The translations under genes and the position numbers were made by a program. DNA of 64,000 bases from Vibrio penaeicida. Lineage in GTDB: Bacteria > Pseudomonadota > Gammaproteobacteria > Enterobacterales > Vibrionaceae. The DNA is taken from contig NZ_AP025145.1 in assembly GCF_019977755.1 (NCBI RefSeq), forward strand, positions 1,054,001 through 1,118,000, given 5' to 3'. Below the pieces are notes generated by a model. That model did no database searches. It was given only the letters and a program-made list of their open reading frames with translations, and was not told the DNA's origin. Positions 8,215 to 15,904 of the stretch are shown piece after piece (the first letter of the stretch is position 1; the number at the start of each line of letters is the position of its first letter).

Positions 8215-8733
8215 ATGAGACATTTAAGAACAACACGTCACCCTGATATCGATCATCTCGACGATAAAGTGATATTTAATAGAAATGCAGCGAGAGCTAT
8301 TGTTTTACGTGGTGAAGATATCCTTATGCTCTATACCGAGAGATATCATGACTACACCATACCTGGTGGCGGTTTGGACGAAGGTGAAGATATTATTGCT
8401 GGAATGGTTCGAGAGCTGGAAGAAGAAACAGGTGCTCAAAACATCCGTAACGTTAAGCCTTATGGCATCTATGAAGAGTTCCGACCATGGTACAAAGATG
8501 ATGCAGATATCGTTCACATGATTTCATACTGTTACACCTGTAAAGTTGACGACCAACTTGGGGAAACAAATTATGAAGAATATGAAATCAAGAATGGGAT
8601 GAAGGCGGTATGGATGAATATCCACGAAGCCATTGCACACAACGAACGAACAATGGCTGAAAGCGACAAAAAGGGTATGAGCATAGAGCGCGAAACCTAT
8701 CTATTGCACCTTATTGCCAAGGAACTTATATAA
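8215..8733 (+). CDS. NUDIX hydrolase
   Basis: A 172-residue NUDIX enzyme, which cleaves nucleoside diphosphates linked to another group. The Nudix box is complete: GGGLDEGEDIIAGMVRELEE followed by ETG, with the catalytic REXXEE glutamates, at about residues 57-79. Substrate cannot be assigned. Single gene; terminator at 8830. No strong Shine-Dalgarno is visible before the ATG (AGCGATAAT only). Confidence 0.9.
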   Translation: MRHLRTTRHPDIDHLDDKVIFNRNAARAIVLRGEDILMLYTERYHDYTIPGGGLDEGEDIIAGMVRELEEETGAQNIRNVKPYGIYEEFRPWYKDDADIVHMISYCYTCKVDDQLGETNYEEYEIKNGMKAVWMNIHEAIAHNERTMAESDKKGMSIERETYLLHLIAKELI

Positions 8734-8829
8734 GCCTCTTTTCAGTTAAATTCTAGGTTATCGATTTAGCATCATTCTTTGATAGATCGACACTCTTCTG
8801 ATGTTCATCCATTCTGAGACTTTAAGAAG

Positions 8830-8862
8830 CCACCTCCTTTATGCATGACGAGGTGGTTTTGC
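8830..8862 (+). terminator. terminator of the NUDIX gene
   Basis: Stem CCACCTC/GAGGTGG (8830-8836 / 8850-8856) with a 13-nt loop followed by TTTT. The rest of the 335-bp gap to 9069 holds the promoter and LexA box of the next gene. Confidence 0.75.
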
Positions 8863-9025
8863 TTAGGCGCTGCAAAATCCCTTTCTATTTCTATTATCAA
8901 AGCCCTTACCATCTGAATTTCAAAGCATTTTTATATCATCCTTAAATGAAAATGTTCAGGGAAAAAACAGTGTATGCGTGCCCGTAAAAAAGATCAGATT
9001 TAGGTTGTCTCATATAATAATGATA

Positions 9026-9041
9026 CTGTATATTTAAACAG
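9026..9041 (+). promoter_or_regulatory. LexA (SOS) box
   Basis: CTGTATATTTAAACAG; with flanks TACTGTATATTTAAACAGTA, 18 of 20 bases match the gammaproteobacterial LexA consensus TACTGTATATATATACAGTA. A TATAAT -10-like hexamer is at 9013-9018, so LexA would cover the transcription start. The downstream gene begins at 9069. Strong sequence evidence; LexA control not tested. Confidence 0.85.
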
Positions 9042-9068
9042 TATCTAGCGATTTACTAAGGAATTAGC

Positions 9069-9548
9069 ATGATTGGGTCAAAATTTGGCAAAGACAGCTT
9101 GATTTATCGCCATTTCTACGAGGTCGTCAGTGTAGCGGTAGGCATTTCATTGTTTGGCTATACAATGGTGCTTACAGAAATGCTCAATGGCTCATCACTT
9201 AACTTTTTACTTGCTATTGCATTATTTTTAATTTGGGCATCTATCTTTGCAATACAGTTTTTGGCTAATCGACGTGTCTTGAGTACCATGGTGTGGTTAG
9301 ACGATTTCATCTATTTAGTGTGCCGCTCTTTAATTTTGTCAGTTGCTTTATATCTATTTACTCTGATCATGACTCTATCACTCACTCTGTATGGCAGTTT
9401 CGAATCGAATATAGAGAAGCAAATGCTACCCTTGCTCATGGCTACATGTTTGTTAGTTGTTTCTTTAATCGGGATGAAATTTACCTTTCGTAAGCCTCGC
9501 CAATACTCCAAATCGAGATTTGACCATATGCTAAGAGCAATGAAATAG
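9069..9548 (+). CDS. SOS-controlled four-helix membrane protein, unknown function
   Basis: A 159-residue inner-membrane protein with four hydrophobic segments at about residues 19-39, 44-65, 84-110 and 117-137, a short basic N-terminus and a basic tail (FRKPRQYSKSRFDHML). I recognise no family. The LexA box 28 bp upstream marks it as DNA-damage induced. Roles could include division arrest, envelope change or toxicity, but the sequence shows none of these directly. Start ATG follows AAGGAATTAGC, a good ribosome binding site. Confidence 0.75.
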   Translation: MIGSKFGKDSLIYRHFYEVVSVAVGISLFGYTMVLTEMLNGSSLNFLLAIALFLIWASIFAIQFLANRRVLSTMVWLDDFIYLVCRSLILSVALYLFTLIMTLSLTLYGSFESNIEKQMLPLLMATCLLVVSLIGMKFTFRKPRQYSKSRFDHMLRAMK

Positions 9549-9560
9549 GATGGCTTAAAT

Positions 9561-9594
9561 TTATACCTAGCAACGCGAACTGGATTGGGTATAA
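9561..9594. repeat. short palindromic repeat with TTATACC/GGTATAA ends
   Basis: TTATACC (9561-9567) and GGTATAA (9588-9594) bound a 34-bp intergenic element. The ends match the outer bases of the MITE at 6616-6877 and of the repeat at 59794-59844, suggesting one family of Vibrio intergenic repeats. Confidence 0.5.
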
Positions 9595-9627
9595 GCTTCC
9601 TTTTTCACTAAAAGGTTATGAGTTCCT

Positions 9628-10032
9628 ATGAATCAAATTATCCCTTTCGCATTTCGATTTCAAAAAGGGGCGGACTTAAAAGGTGCCATTGAGTCTGTCG
9701 TGATAGAAAAGGGTATTCAAGCTGGTTCTATTGCGTCGTGTGTTGGAAGTTTGTCTAGCTTGCATATACGGTTAGCTGGAGCTCAAGAATTTTTAAAGTT
9801 GGAAGAGCCACTAGAAATTGTCTCTATTATGGGGATGCTAACTCACTCCCATCAACACATACACATTTCTGTTGCAAACCGAAAAGGAGAGGTGTTTGGT
9901 GGGCATTTGATGCCTGGTTCAATCATTGATACTACTGCAGAGCTGATTGTTCATAGCTACAGTAATCTGGTTTTCACACGTGAGCCTGACAAGAGCACCG
10001 GTTTTACTGAGCTTGTAATAAAAACGAACTAG
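9628..10032 (+). CDS. PPC/DUF296-domain protein
   Basis: A 134-residue single-domain protein of the PPC (DUF296) family, whose plant members are fused to AT-hooks while bacterial ones stand alone as trimers. Seen here: FRFQKGADLKGAIE at the start, GIQAGSIASCVGSLSSLHIRLA, a His-containing THSHQHIHISVANRKGEVFGGHLMPG core and a C-terminal FTRE strand. The clustered histidines suggest metal binding. Biochemical role in bacteria is unclear. No operon partner. Confidence 0.85.
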   Translation: MNQIIPFAFRFQKGADLKGAIESVVIEKGIQAGSIASCVGSLSSLHIRLAGAQEFLKLEEPLEIVSIMGMLTHSHQHIHISVANRKGEVFGGHLMPGSIIDTTAELIVHSYSNLVFTREPDKSTGFTELVIKTN

Positions 10033-10090
10033 CAAAAACAAACAGTATTTAGAGCGGTGCTGCTTGTGTACTATTCCGCTCAAGTCGAAT

Positions 10091-10789
10091 TTAATCTCCG
10101 CAAGGAGAGACCTTCTCAAACTTTATGATTTTTCCATCGCTATAGAATGATTCAAAGTGCGCCGTTTGAACCACCCTTTGGATGAGTTTTGGAGAAAACA
10201 GAGCGAAGCAAATCTGTTCACTTTTTACTGACCTCACAGAGTAGTATTGAAGCCCTTCTTTGCCGATTTGTTTTAGCTCTCTAGCTAACTGCTGGCTGGC
10301 TCCGTAATTGTTAGGATCGTAGATCGGATTATCTAAGCTTACGGATGTCAGGTCATGCAAGTTTGCGGAAAATAAACACTCTAATCCACGGTAGGTAATC
10401 ACATCAAAAGGGCAATTATCGATATTGTTCATGTAACGAACTTGATGGTAGGAGATTTCTTCTATTGCGGTATCGACTTCTTGAGCACAATAAAAAGCAC
10501 CAAATTGACCGTCGTTAAATCTACCGCCATCACGACTTAAATGCACAAACGGCGCGAGAGCATAACTGCAACCAGAAATCCCAAAAGGTATGTCGTTTAG
10601 TGCGACTAGAGATAGGTTACCTACTTCGTTTTGTATTCGGGGGTTGGTCAATTCTTGAATGGCGTATAATGCCGCGAATTCATCCTCACTTGCAACGTCA
10701 TCAAATAAAGTAATTGGAGGATATTTAGAAGGAATGAGGCGATACGCGATTTGGTCTTTGAGTGATTTTACGGAGTTATTCATTGCCAT
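10091..10789 (-). CDS. RES-domain toxin of RES-Xre TA system
   Basis: A 232-residue RES-domain protein. Family motifs are visible: an early Arg in AYRLIPSKYPP, GGRFND followed by FYCAQE, and a C-terminal SVRSVKSEQ region. Studied RES toxins degrade NAD+ and are neutralised by the partner Xre-type antitoxin. The start overlaps the 3' end of the antitoxin gene by 10 bp, a usual layout for this TA family with the antitoxin first. The Arg and the GRFN-region residues look intact, so the toxin is probably functional. Confidence 0.9.
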   Translation of the reverse strand: MAMNNSVKSLKDQIAYRLIPSKYPPITLFDDVASEDEFAALYAIQELTNPRIQNEVGNLSLVALNDIPFGISGCSYALAPFVHLSRDGGRFNDGQFGAFYCAQEVDTAIEEISYHQVRYMNNIDNCPFDVITYRGLECLFSANLHDLTSVSLDNPIYDPNNYGASQQLARELKQIGKEGLQYYSVRSVKSEQICFALFSPKLIQRVVQTAHFESFYSDGKIIKFEKVSPCGD

Positions 10790-11199
10790 TGACCGCCTCG
10801 AAGCGCATTAATTCGGTGGTATACGTCGTACAAAGAGCCGAAGTTACCTCCCTCGATAATTTCAATAGGGGAGCGACCATTAAAGAATGGATTGTTGTTT
10901 TTACGTGTCATGAACCCATAGACAAGCTCTGGGTTTGTAAAAACTGTTCTCAACACACCATGAATATTCAGAATAAGACTAATTCGCTCCAAAAGATCAT
11001 TGCTTATACTGAGCGAACTTGGGTTCGCTTTGGCTTTAAAAAACTGGCTTTTCTTTAGGCCAAGAACCTGCATCATCTGGTTATTGGTTAAAGACCATTT
11101 TTCCAAAATACTCAATGCGGCTTTTAAGCCTGTTGTGCGTACTTCTTTATCTTCTGTAGATAAACCGTTCGTAAATACAGCGTTAGTCGAATGAACCAT
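10780..11199 (-). CDS. Xre/MbcA/ParS-type antitoxin
   Basis: A 139-residue antitoxin. Residues ~25-70 form an Xre-like helix-turn-helix (LSILEKWSLTNNQMMQVLGL), and the C-terminal half is the toxin-binding domain (NPELVYGFMTRKN, FFNGRSPIEIIEGGNFGSLY), the conserved part of MbcA/ParS/Xre antitoxins. It precedes the RES gene and should bind the promoter region at 11238-11280, repressing the pair, and cover the RES active site. Low identity to neighbours in codon use is not obvious. Confidence 0.9.
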   Translation of the reverse strand: MVHSTNAVFTNGLSTEDKEVRTTGLKAALSILEKWSLTNNQMMQVLGLKKSQFFKAKANPSSLSISNDLLERISLILNIHGVLRTVFTNPELVYGFMTRKNNNPFFNGRSPIEIIEGGNFGSLYDVYHRINALRGGQWQ

Positions 11200-11237
11200 A
11201 AACCCACCTTAAATTCGTCCTAGCTTAACACCTAAAC

Positions 11238-11280
11238 ATAGTCCAAAAATATACTATTATTTAGATAATGTCCAATTATA
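11238..11280 (-). promoter_or_regulatory. promoter and likely operator of the RES-Xre operon
   Basis: On the minus strand, -35 TTGGAC (11275-11270) and -10 TATATT (11253-11248) are 16 bp apart. The hexamer TTGGAC recurs at 11246-11241, just past the -10, making a direct repeat that flanks the core promoter. That arrangement fits autorepression by the antitoxin. Confidence 0.55.
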
Positions 11281-11651
11281 GACTTTAGTGACAAGAGAAA
11301 AGGTGTATCTGTAACAACAAGGCAAGAAATCGCTGCATTAAAAGTGACACTCTTCAGTTTGAGCCGTCTACTCCATTCACCGAAAAAAACTCAAATGACT
11401 GGGCATGATTGTTTGAACAAACCATCAAAATAGAGGTGTTCAAATAAAATTCTTTGACTCTAATATTCGGTGGTTGGAGTTTTAAAGAAACCTAAACTAT
11501 CTTTTAAATGTGCGTTTCCTCCATAGCTATTTAGACGGGATAACTGGCCAGATAGAGGTCTCCACTATTATATATTTCGTTCAGCCTTAGCATGAATAAT
11601 TAAAAAAAAAAGGCTGATTTTCTAAAATTTAAAACGGTATTGGGTAATAAA
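11281..11651. other. AT-rich intergenic region before the sensory operon
   Basis: No gene seen. It contains an 8-bp inverted repeat TTTGAACA (11412-11419) / TGTTCAAA (11437-11444) and a hairpin TCAGCCTT/AAGGCTGA (11581-11588 / 11610-11617) followed by TTTTCT, only 35 bp before the binding-protein start. The hairpin could be a weak leader terminator. Base composition becomes more AT-rich from here to about 17 kb. Confidence 0.5.
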
Positions 11652-13094
11652 ATGTGGAATTCTAGAGCAAAGCTACTGGCAATATTTTTTGCAATGTTAA
11701 TTATAAATCCGCTGAATTCGATAGCCGAAGAAAAACAGAAAACGGTTGCCATAATTACCGTTGATTTTCAATCAAATACAATGCTCCGGTTTGGTAATTC
11801 TTTTTCCTTACGGGCTAAGGAGTATGGTTGGAATGTGATTAAAGCCGAAATTTTCGGAGATTATAGTAAAGCCGATGATTACTTTGACGATTTTATCGAT
11901 CGTGAAGTAGATGCAATATTTAATGATATGCTCGATCCTAATCTAATTGAATCCGCACTTTTGAAAGCAAAAAATGCAGGTATTCCGGTAATAAATGGGG
12001 ATGCAGGATTCCACAAGGATGTAGTAACAAATATAACTTCAAATAATTATTTTTTATCAGCCCGAATCACCAAGTTTTTGTTTGATAAAATGCTCGTCGA
12101 TGGCAAAAAGGAATTGCTTGCCATTACTTGGTTAGATCATCACGGTATTAGAAAAAGAACGGACATAATGGAAGCGATATTGGCTGAATATCCTGATATC
12201 AAATTGGTAAAAATGCACCACACGAGCATTCCCGGGCAAGTGCAGGACTCAAGAAGTTTTGTGTCGGACTATCTTAAAAACAATCCTGATTTCGACGGCG
12301 CGGTTTGGGCGGCATGGGATGAGCCCGCAGCAGGAGCAACACAAGCCATATTAAATGCAAAGAAAGGGAACAGCGTTTACACCACAGGTATTGATGGAAA
12401 CAAATGGACATTTGACATGATCAGGCAAAGGCCTCCTTTTTTGGCATCAGAATCTCAGAATTTCGAGATGATGGGAAGGCAGGTGGCAGATTGCATGAAT
12501 GATATCTTCAACAAACACAACGAATCAGAGAAAATTTATTGTGGTGATGTCGTGCCTTATAACTTGTACGTACCCACAATACTTGCCACTAAAAACAACC
12601 TTCCGCAAATTGGTAAGTTTCCATGGAGTGAAACCGGAGAGTTTTCTGACCAATACATCCAATCTTCATCTTGGCCGAAGATTGAAGGCAATTGGGGAGC
12701 AGATACAAATGATGGGGAAACATTGAATGATTACACCCTGTCAGCGCTAATTACACCATTGCTGTTTGATAAAATGACAAAAAATAATAAGACGGATTTA
12801 TTGGTTGTTACATCAGAAGAGAATATCGCTTCTAGAAGAAGAACAAGGATCATGGATGGAGTGTTGAAAACCTACAGTAATCTTGATCTTATGGGACGAA
12901 GCCAAGTTACTGTTTCGGATAAGTCTGTACAAGAAGCACAAGCAGCAGTAGAAGAATTTTTGAAGAAAAACCCTGACTTTGAGGGGGCAATCTGGTCTTC
13001 AGTCGATGTATTGAATGAAGGCGCTGTAAAGGCGATTGCAAACCTAGGTAAAGAAGACCGTGTATACACACTGCTTGATGTTGGACAATTTTGA
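11652..13094 (+). CDS. periplasmic sugar-binding-like protein with duplicated lobe
   Basis: A secreted type-1 periplasmic binding protein (LuxP/ribose-binding superfamily). The signal peptide is MWNSRAKLLAIFFAMLI through NSIAEE. In the numbering of the longer TTG form (11640), residues ~35-340 give the usual fold (VAIITVDFQ, DAIFNDMLDP, GIPVINGDAG, YTTGIDGN). Residues ~368-484 repeat the second lobe (~140-252): LFDKM, RTxIM, and FLKKNPDFEGAIW versus YLKNNPDFDGAVW. So the protein carries an extra, partial lobe. The frame ends at TGA 13092-13094, but removing one T from the TTTT there would add DMYYGYNEMRK. ATG 11652 is preferred over TTG 11640. Followed by two kinase genes, it is probably a sensor subunit rather than a transporter subunit, since no permease or ATPase is near. 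Confidence 0.82.
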   Translation: MWNSRAKLLAIFFAMLIINPLNSIAEEKQKTVAIITVDFQSNTMLRFGNSFSLRAKEYGWNVIKAEIFGDYSKADDYFDDFIDREVDAIFNDMLDPNLIESALLKAKNAGIPVINGDAGFHKDVVTNITSNNYFLSARITKFLFDKMLVDGKKELLAITWLDHHGIRKRTDIMEAILAEYPDIKLVKMHHTSIPGQVQDSRSFVSDYLKNNPDFDGAVWAAWDEPAAGATQAILNAKKGNSVYTTGIDGNKWTFDMIRQRPPFLASESQNFEMMGRQVADCMNDIFNKHNESEKIYCGDVVPYNLYVPTILATKNNLPQIGKFPWSETGEFSDQYIQSSSWPKIEGNWGADTNDGETLNDYTLSALITPLLFDKMTKNNKTDLLVVTSEENIASRRRTRIMDGVLKTYSNLDLMGRSQVTVSDKSVQEAQAAVEEFLKKNPDFEGAIWSSVDVLNEGAVKAIANLGKEDRVYTLLDVGQF

Positions 13095-13114
13095 TATGTA
13101 TTACGGTTACAATG

Positions 13115-13144
13115 AGATGCGTAAGTAAATATACGCATCTTTTT
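13115..13144 (+). terminator. terminator between binding protein and kinase genes
   Basis: Perfect 9-bp stem AGATGCGTA/TACGCATCT with an 8-nt loop, then TTTT. It would lower kinase expression relative to the binding protein, a logical stoichiometry for a ligand receptor pair. Confidence 0.75.
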
Positions 13145-13180
13145 CATTTGCATAGTTCCACTAACTAAGCAGAATATAAA

Positions 13181-15859
13181 ATGATAAAAAATTCCAATTT
13201 ATTCAATAGCATTCGCAGCAAACTTGGAATCCCTCTTTTAATCGTATTCATTATTATTAGCACCATTTTAGGTGTGCTTAATTATTACCAGTCAGAAAAA
13301 GAACTAGAAAGACAAGTTGAAGAGAAAATGGACGCAACCTTAACCCGAATGTCGTTGGGGTTAGGGAAGTTACTCTATAACATTTATAGTGATCAGGTAT
13401 ATCAAATCATTATATCTGAAATGAATGATAAAGAGTTTCATTCAATTCTTATTAAAGACTCAACCAATACCTACGTAACACATGGTCAAACCAGAGATGA
13501 AAACTGGGAACTCGTCGGTTTAAACGAAGACTTTCAGGACATCAACGAAAACCTCTATTATCGGGAAGAAAATATTCTTTTTAATTCAGTGGGTTCAGGT
13601 AACTCTGCTGATGATGAAGTAATTGGGGTCGCAAAGGTCTACATTACAAAAGATTTTCTAAGAGAAAAGTTAACTGATTTAATAATAAATACCATAGTAG
13701 AAAGCGTTGTGCTGTTTGCGGTGCTATACGCTGCTATTTATATGATTCTTATGATTGTTGTCATCAATCCATTACAAAAACTTAAAATGTCTTCAGACGA
13801 GTTAGCTAAGGGGAATTTATCTTGCGATATAGAAAAGGATAGAAAGGATGAAATTGGAAGTTTAGCCAACAGCTTTGCGATTATGCGAGATTCGATTCGT
13901 AAGAAAATATCTGATTTAAATACCTTAAACACAACGGGAGAAGAACTTTCTGAAATTATTTCGGTAGATAACCGTGAGCAATCGGAAATCTATATATTAA
14001 CGACTATTAAAAACGTTCTAATGAGCTATCTACGGCTAGAATCTTGTGAGATTTATCTATGGAATGATACAAGACAGCAAGCTTACAAAGGTTCTGATGA
14101 AGTTCATAGCATTGACGACCTACTATTAAAATCAATCAATCAAAAGCAAACAGAATTCGCAGAGAACAATTCGGATCTGAGATGCTGCATACCCATGATC
14201 CATGAACAGAAGGTCATCGCCATCTTCGATACAAGAGGCAAGGTTGGAAGTGTGCAGCGTCAGTACGTCGGAAATGAATTTGTTTCGACCCTATTTAGAA
14301 TGGGGGCTACTGCGATTTTAAGAATGACAATGCTGGCCGATATTAAACGGTTGAACCAAGATTTGGAAATGCGTGTAAAAGAGCGGACTGAAGAACTTTC
14401 AGTGGCACAGTTGCAGTCTGAAGAAGCTCGCAAAAAAGCTGAAATTTCCAAAGATGAAGCCGAACGGGCTAATCAGGCGAAAAGTCAGTTCCTATCTAAC
14501 ATGTCACATGAGTTGAGAACACCATTAAATGCAGTGCTGGGCTTTTCTGAAATGCTAAAGTCGCAGATGCACGATACAAAAAGTATTGGCTATTTAACAG
14601 CAATCAGCAGTGCTGGTAACACGTTGCTTGCCTTGATCAATTCAGTTCTCGATCTTGCTAAAATTGAATCAGGCAAGATGGAACTGGAACATAACCCCAC
14701 TTCGCTTAAGCAACTCTTAAATGAGCTACACAGCTTTTTCTACAAGCAAGCTAGTGAGCGAGATATCCTTTTTGAAATCCAATCCAGTGATGACTTAGAA
14801 GGGTGTGTATTACTTGATACATTGAAACTCAAACAAGTATTGATAAACCTTTGTAGCAATGCCGTTAAATTTACACGCGATGGTAGCGTGAAAGTTAGCA
14901 TTAGGACAACGCCTTCAAGTATTGATGGAAAGGTTGATATCTACATCGATGTTATCGATACAGGTAAAGGCATTCCAAAATCACAGCAGCAGCGTATATT
15001 TCATGCTTTTGAACAAATGTCAGGTCAAAAAAGCTCTGAATACGGTGGTACAGGTCTCGGGTTAGCTATTACTTTAGAGATTGTTCATCTAATGGGGGGG
15101 GAGATCAATGTATCGAGTGAAGGTCAAAATATGGGTTCACGTTTTAGCATTATGATACCCGATGTAGAGAAGTGTGATACACAACTACCTGACACGATTA
15201 ATGAAAGTCCTCAAGTCTCCTTCGAAAAAATCGAGTTTGAACCCGCGAAAATAATGATCGTCGATGATATCCCATACAACAGAAGTCTTATATCGAGTTA
15301 TTTGTCCGATTGGTCTTTCGACATAATGGAAGCAGAAAATGGGCAAGACGCACTAGAAAAAATACATGGTTTTAAACCAGATTTAATTCTTACAGATTTA
15401 AAAATGCCTGTTATCGATGGACAAGAGCTATGTATTAAACTCAGAGAGGATTTGGGAACCAATTGTATGCCGTTAGTGATGGTTACCGCCTCTGCAATGG
15501 TCGACGAACAGCAAGAATTACTCAAAGTATGTAACGACCTACTGACTAAACCTTTAGCAAAGCAAACACTAATTAAAAGTTTGATTAACTATTTAGAACA
15601 TTCAGTTATTGAAACGAATTCAAATAATGATGAAGTAAAAGATGAAGCAGAATCTCAAGAAATTAATTTAAAATCACTATCTCCAGAGCAAAAAAACACA
15701 CTAATTGAGCTTATTGAAATGGGGGACACAAAAAGCGCGATAAACTTATGTGAAGAAATGCCAGTCGAGTTAAGTAATGAATCTCAATGGGTAATAGAAA
15801 TGTTAGAAGATTTTGAATTAGCAAATCTTTTGTTGAAATTAAAGGCTAAAGATAAGTGA
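13181..15859 (+). CDS. hybrid sensor histidine kinase (LuxQ/TorS-like layout)
   Basis: An 892-residue membrane hybrid kinase. Order: TM1 ~16-36; periplasmic sensor ~37-167; TM2 ~168-195; HAMP ~196-248; GAF-like segment ~265-385; coiled coil ~386-435; HisKA with FLSNMSHELRTPLNAV (phospho-His ~443); HATPase with NLCSNAVKF, DTGKGIP, FHAFEQ and GGTGLGLAI; REC ~689-805 with phospho-Asp ~739 (LILTDLKMP). A ~65-residue helical tail follows; it lacks an HPt His motif. All catalytic boxes are intact. It lies 86 bp after the binding protein gene, so the periplasmic domain probably reads that protein. The phosphate acceptor downstream is not encoded here. Confidence 0.92.
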   Translation: MIKNSNLFNSIRSKLGIPLLIVFIIISTILGVLNYYQSEKELERQVEEKMDATLTRMSLGLGKLLYNIYSDQVYQIIISEMNDKEFHSILIKDSTNTYVTHGQTRDENWELVGLNEDFQDINENLYYREENILFNSVGSGNSADDEVIGVAKVYITKDFLREKLTDLIINTIVESVVLFAVLYAAIYMILMIVVINPLQKLKMSSDELAKGNLSCDIEKDRKDEIGSLANSFAIMRDSIRKKISDLNTLNTTGEELSEIISVDNREQSEIYILTTIKNVLMSYLRLESCEIYLWNDTRQQAYKGSDEVHSIDDLLLKSINQKQTEFAENNSDLRCCIPMIHEQKVIAIFDTRGKVGSVQRQYVGNEFVSTLFRMGATAILRMTMLADIKRLNQDLEMRVKERTEELSVAQLQSEEARKKAEISKDEAERANQAKSQFLSNMSHELRTPLNAVLGFSEMLKSQMHDTKSIGYLTAISSAGNTLLALINSVLDLAKIESGKMELEHNPTSLKQLLNELHSFFYKQASERDILFEIQSSDDLEGCVLLDTLKLKQVLINLCSNAVKFTRDGSVKVSIRTTPSSIDGKVDIYIDVIDTGKGIPKSQQQRIFHAFEQMSGQKSSEYGGTGLGLAITLEIVHLMGGEINVSSEGQNMGSRFSIMIPDVEKCDTQLPDTINESPQVSFEKIEFEPAKIMIVDDIPYNRSLISSYLSDWSFDIMEAENGQDALEKIHGFKPDLILTDLKMPVIDGQELCIKLREDLGTNCMPLVMVTASAMVDEQQELLKVCNDLLTKPLAKQTLIKSLINYLEHSVIETNSNNDEVKDEAESQEINLKSLSPEQKNTLIELIEMGDTKSAINLCEEMPVELSNESQWVIEMLEDFELANLLLKLKAKDK

Positions 15860-15904
15860 TTGAATGGACGTGTTGTATTTGCACTAAAAGCGGGGGAAGT
15901 TAAA

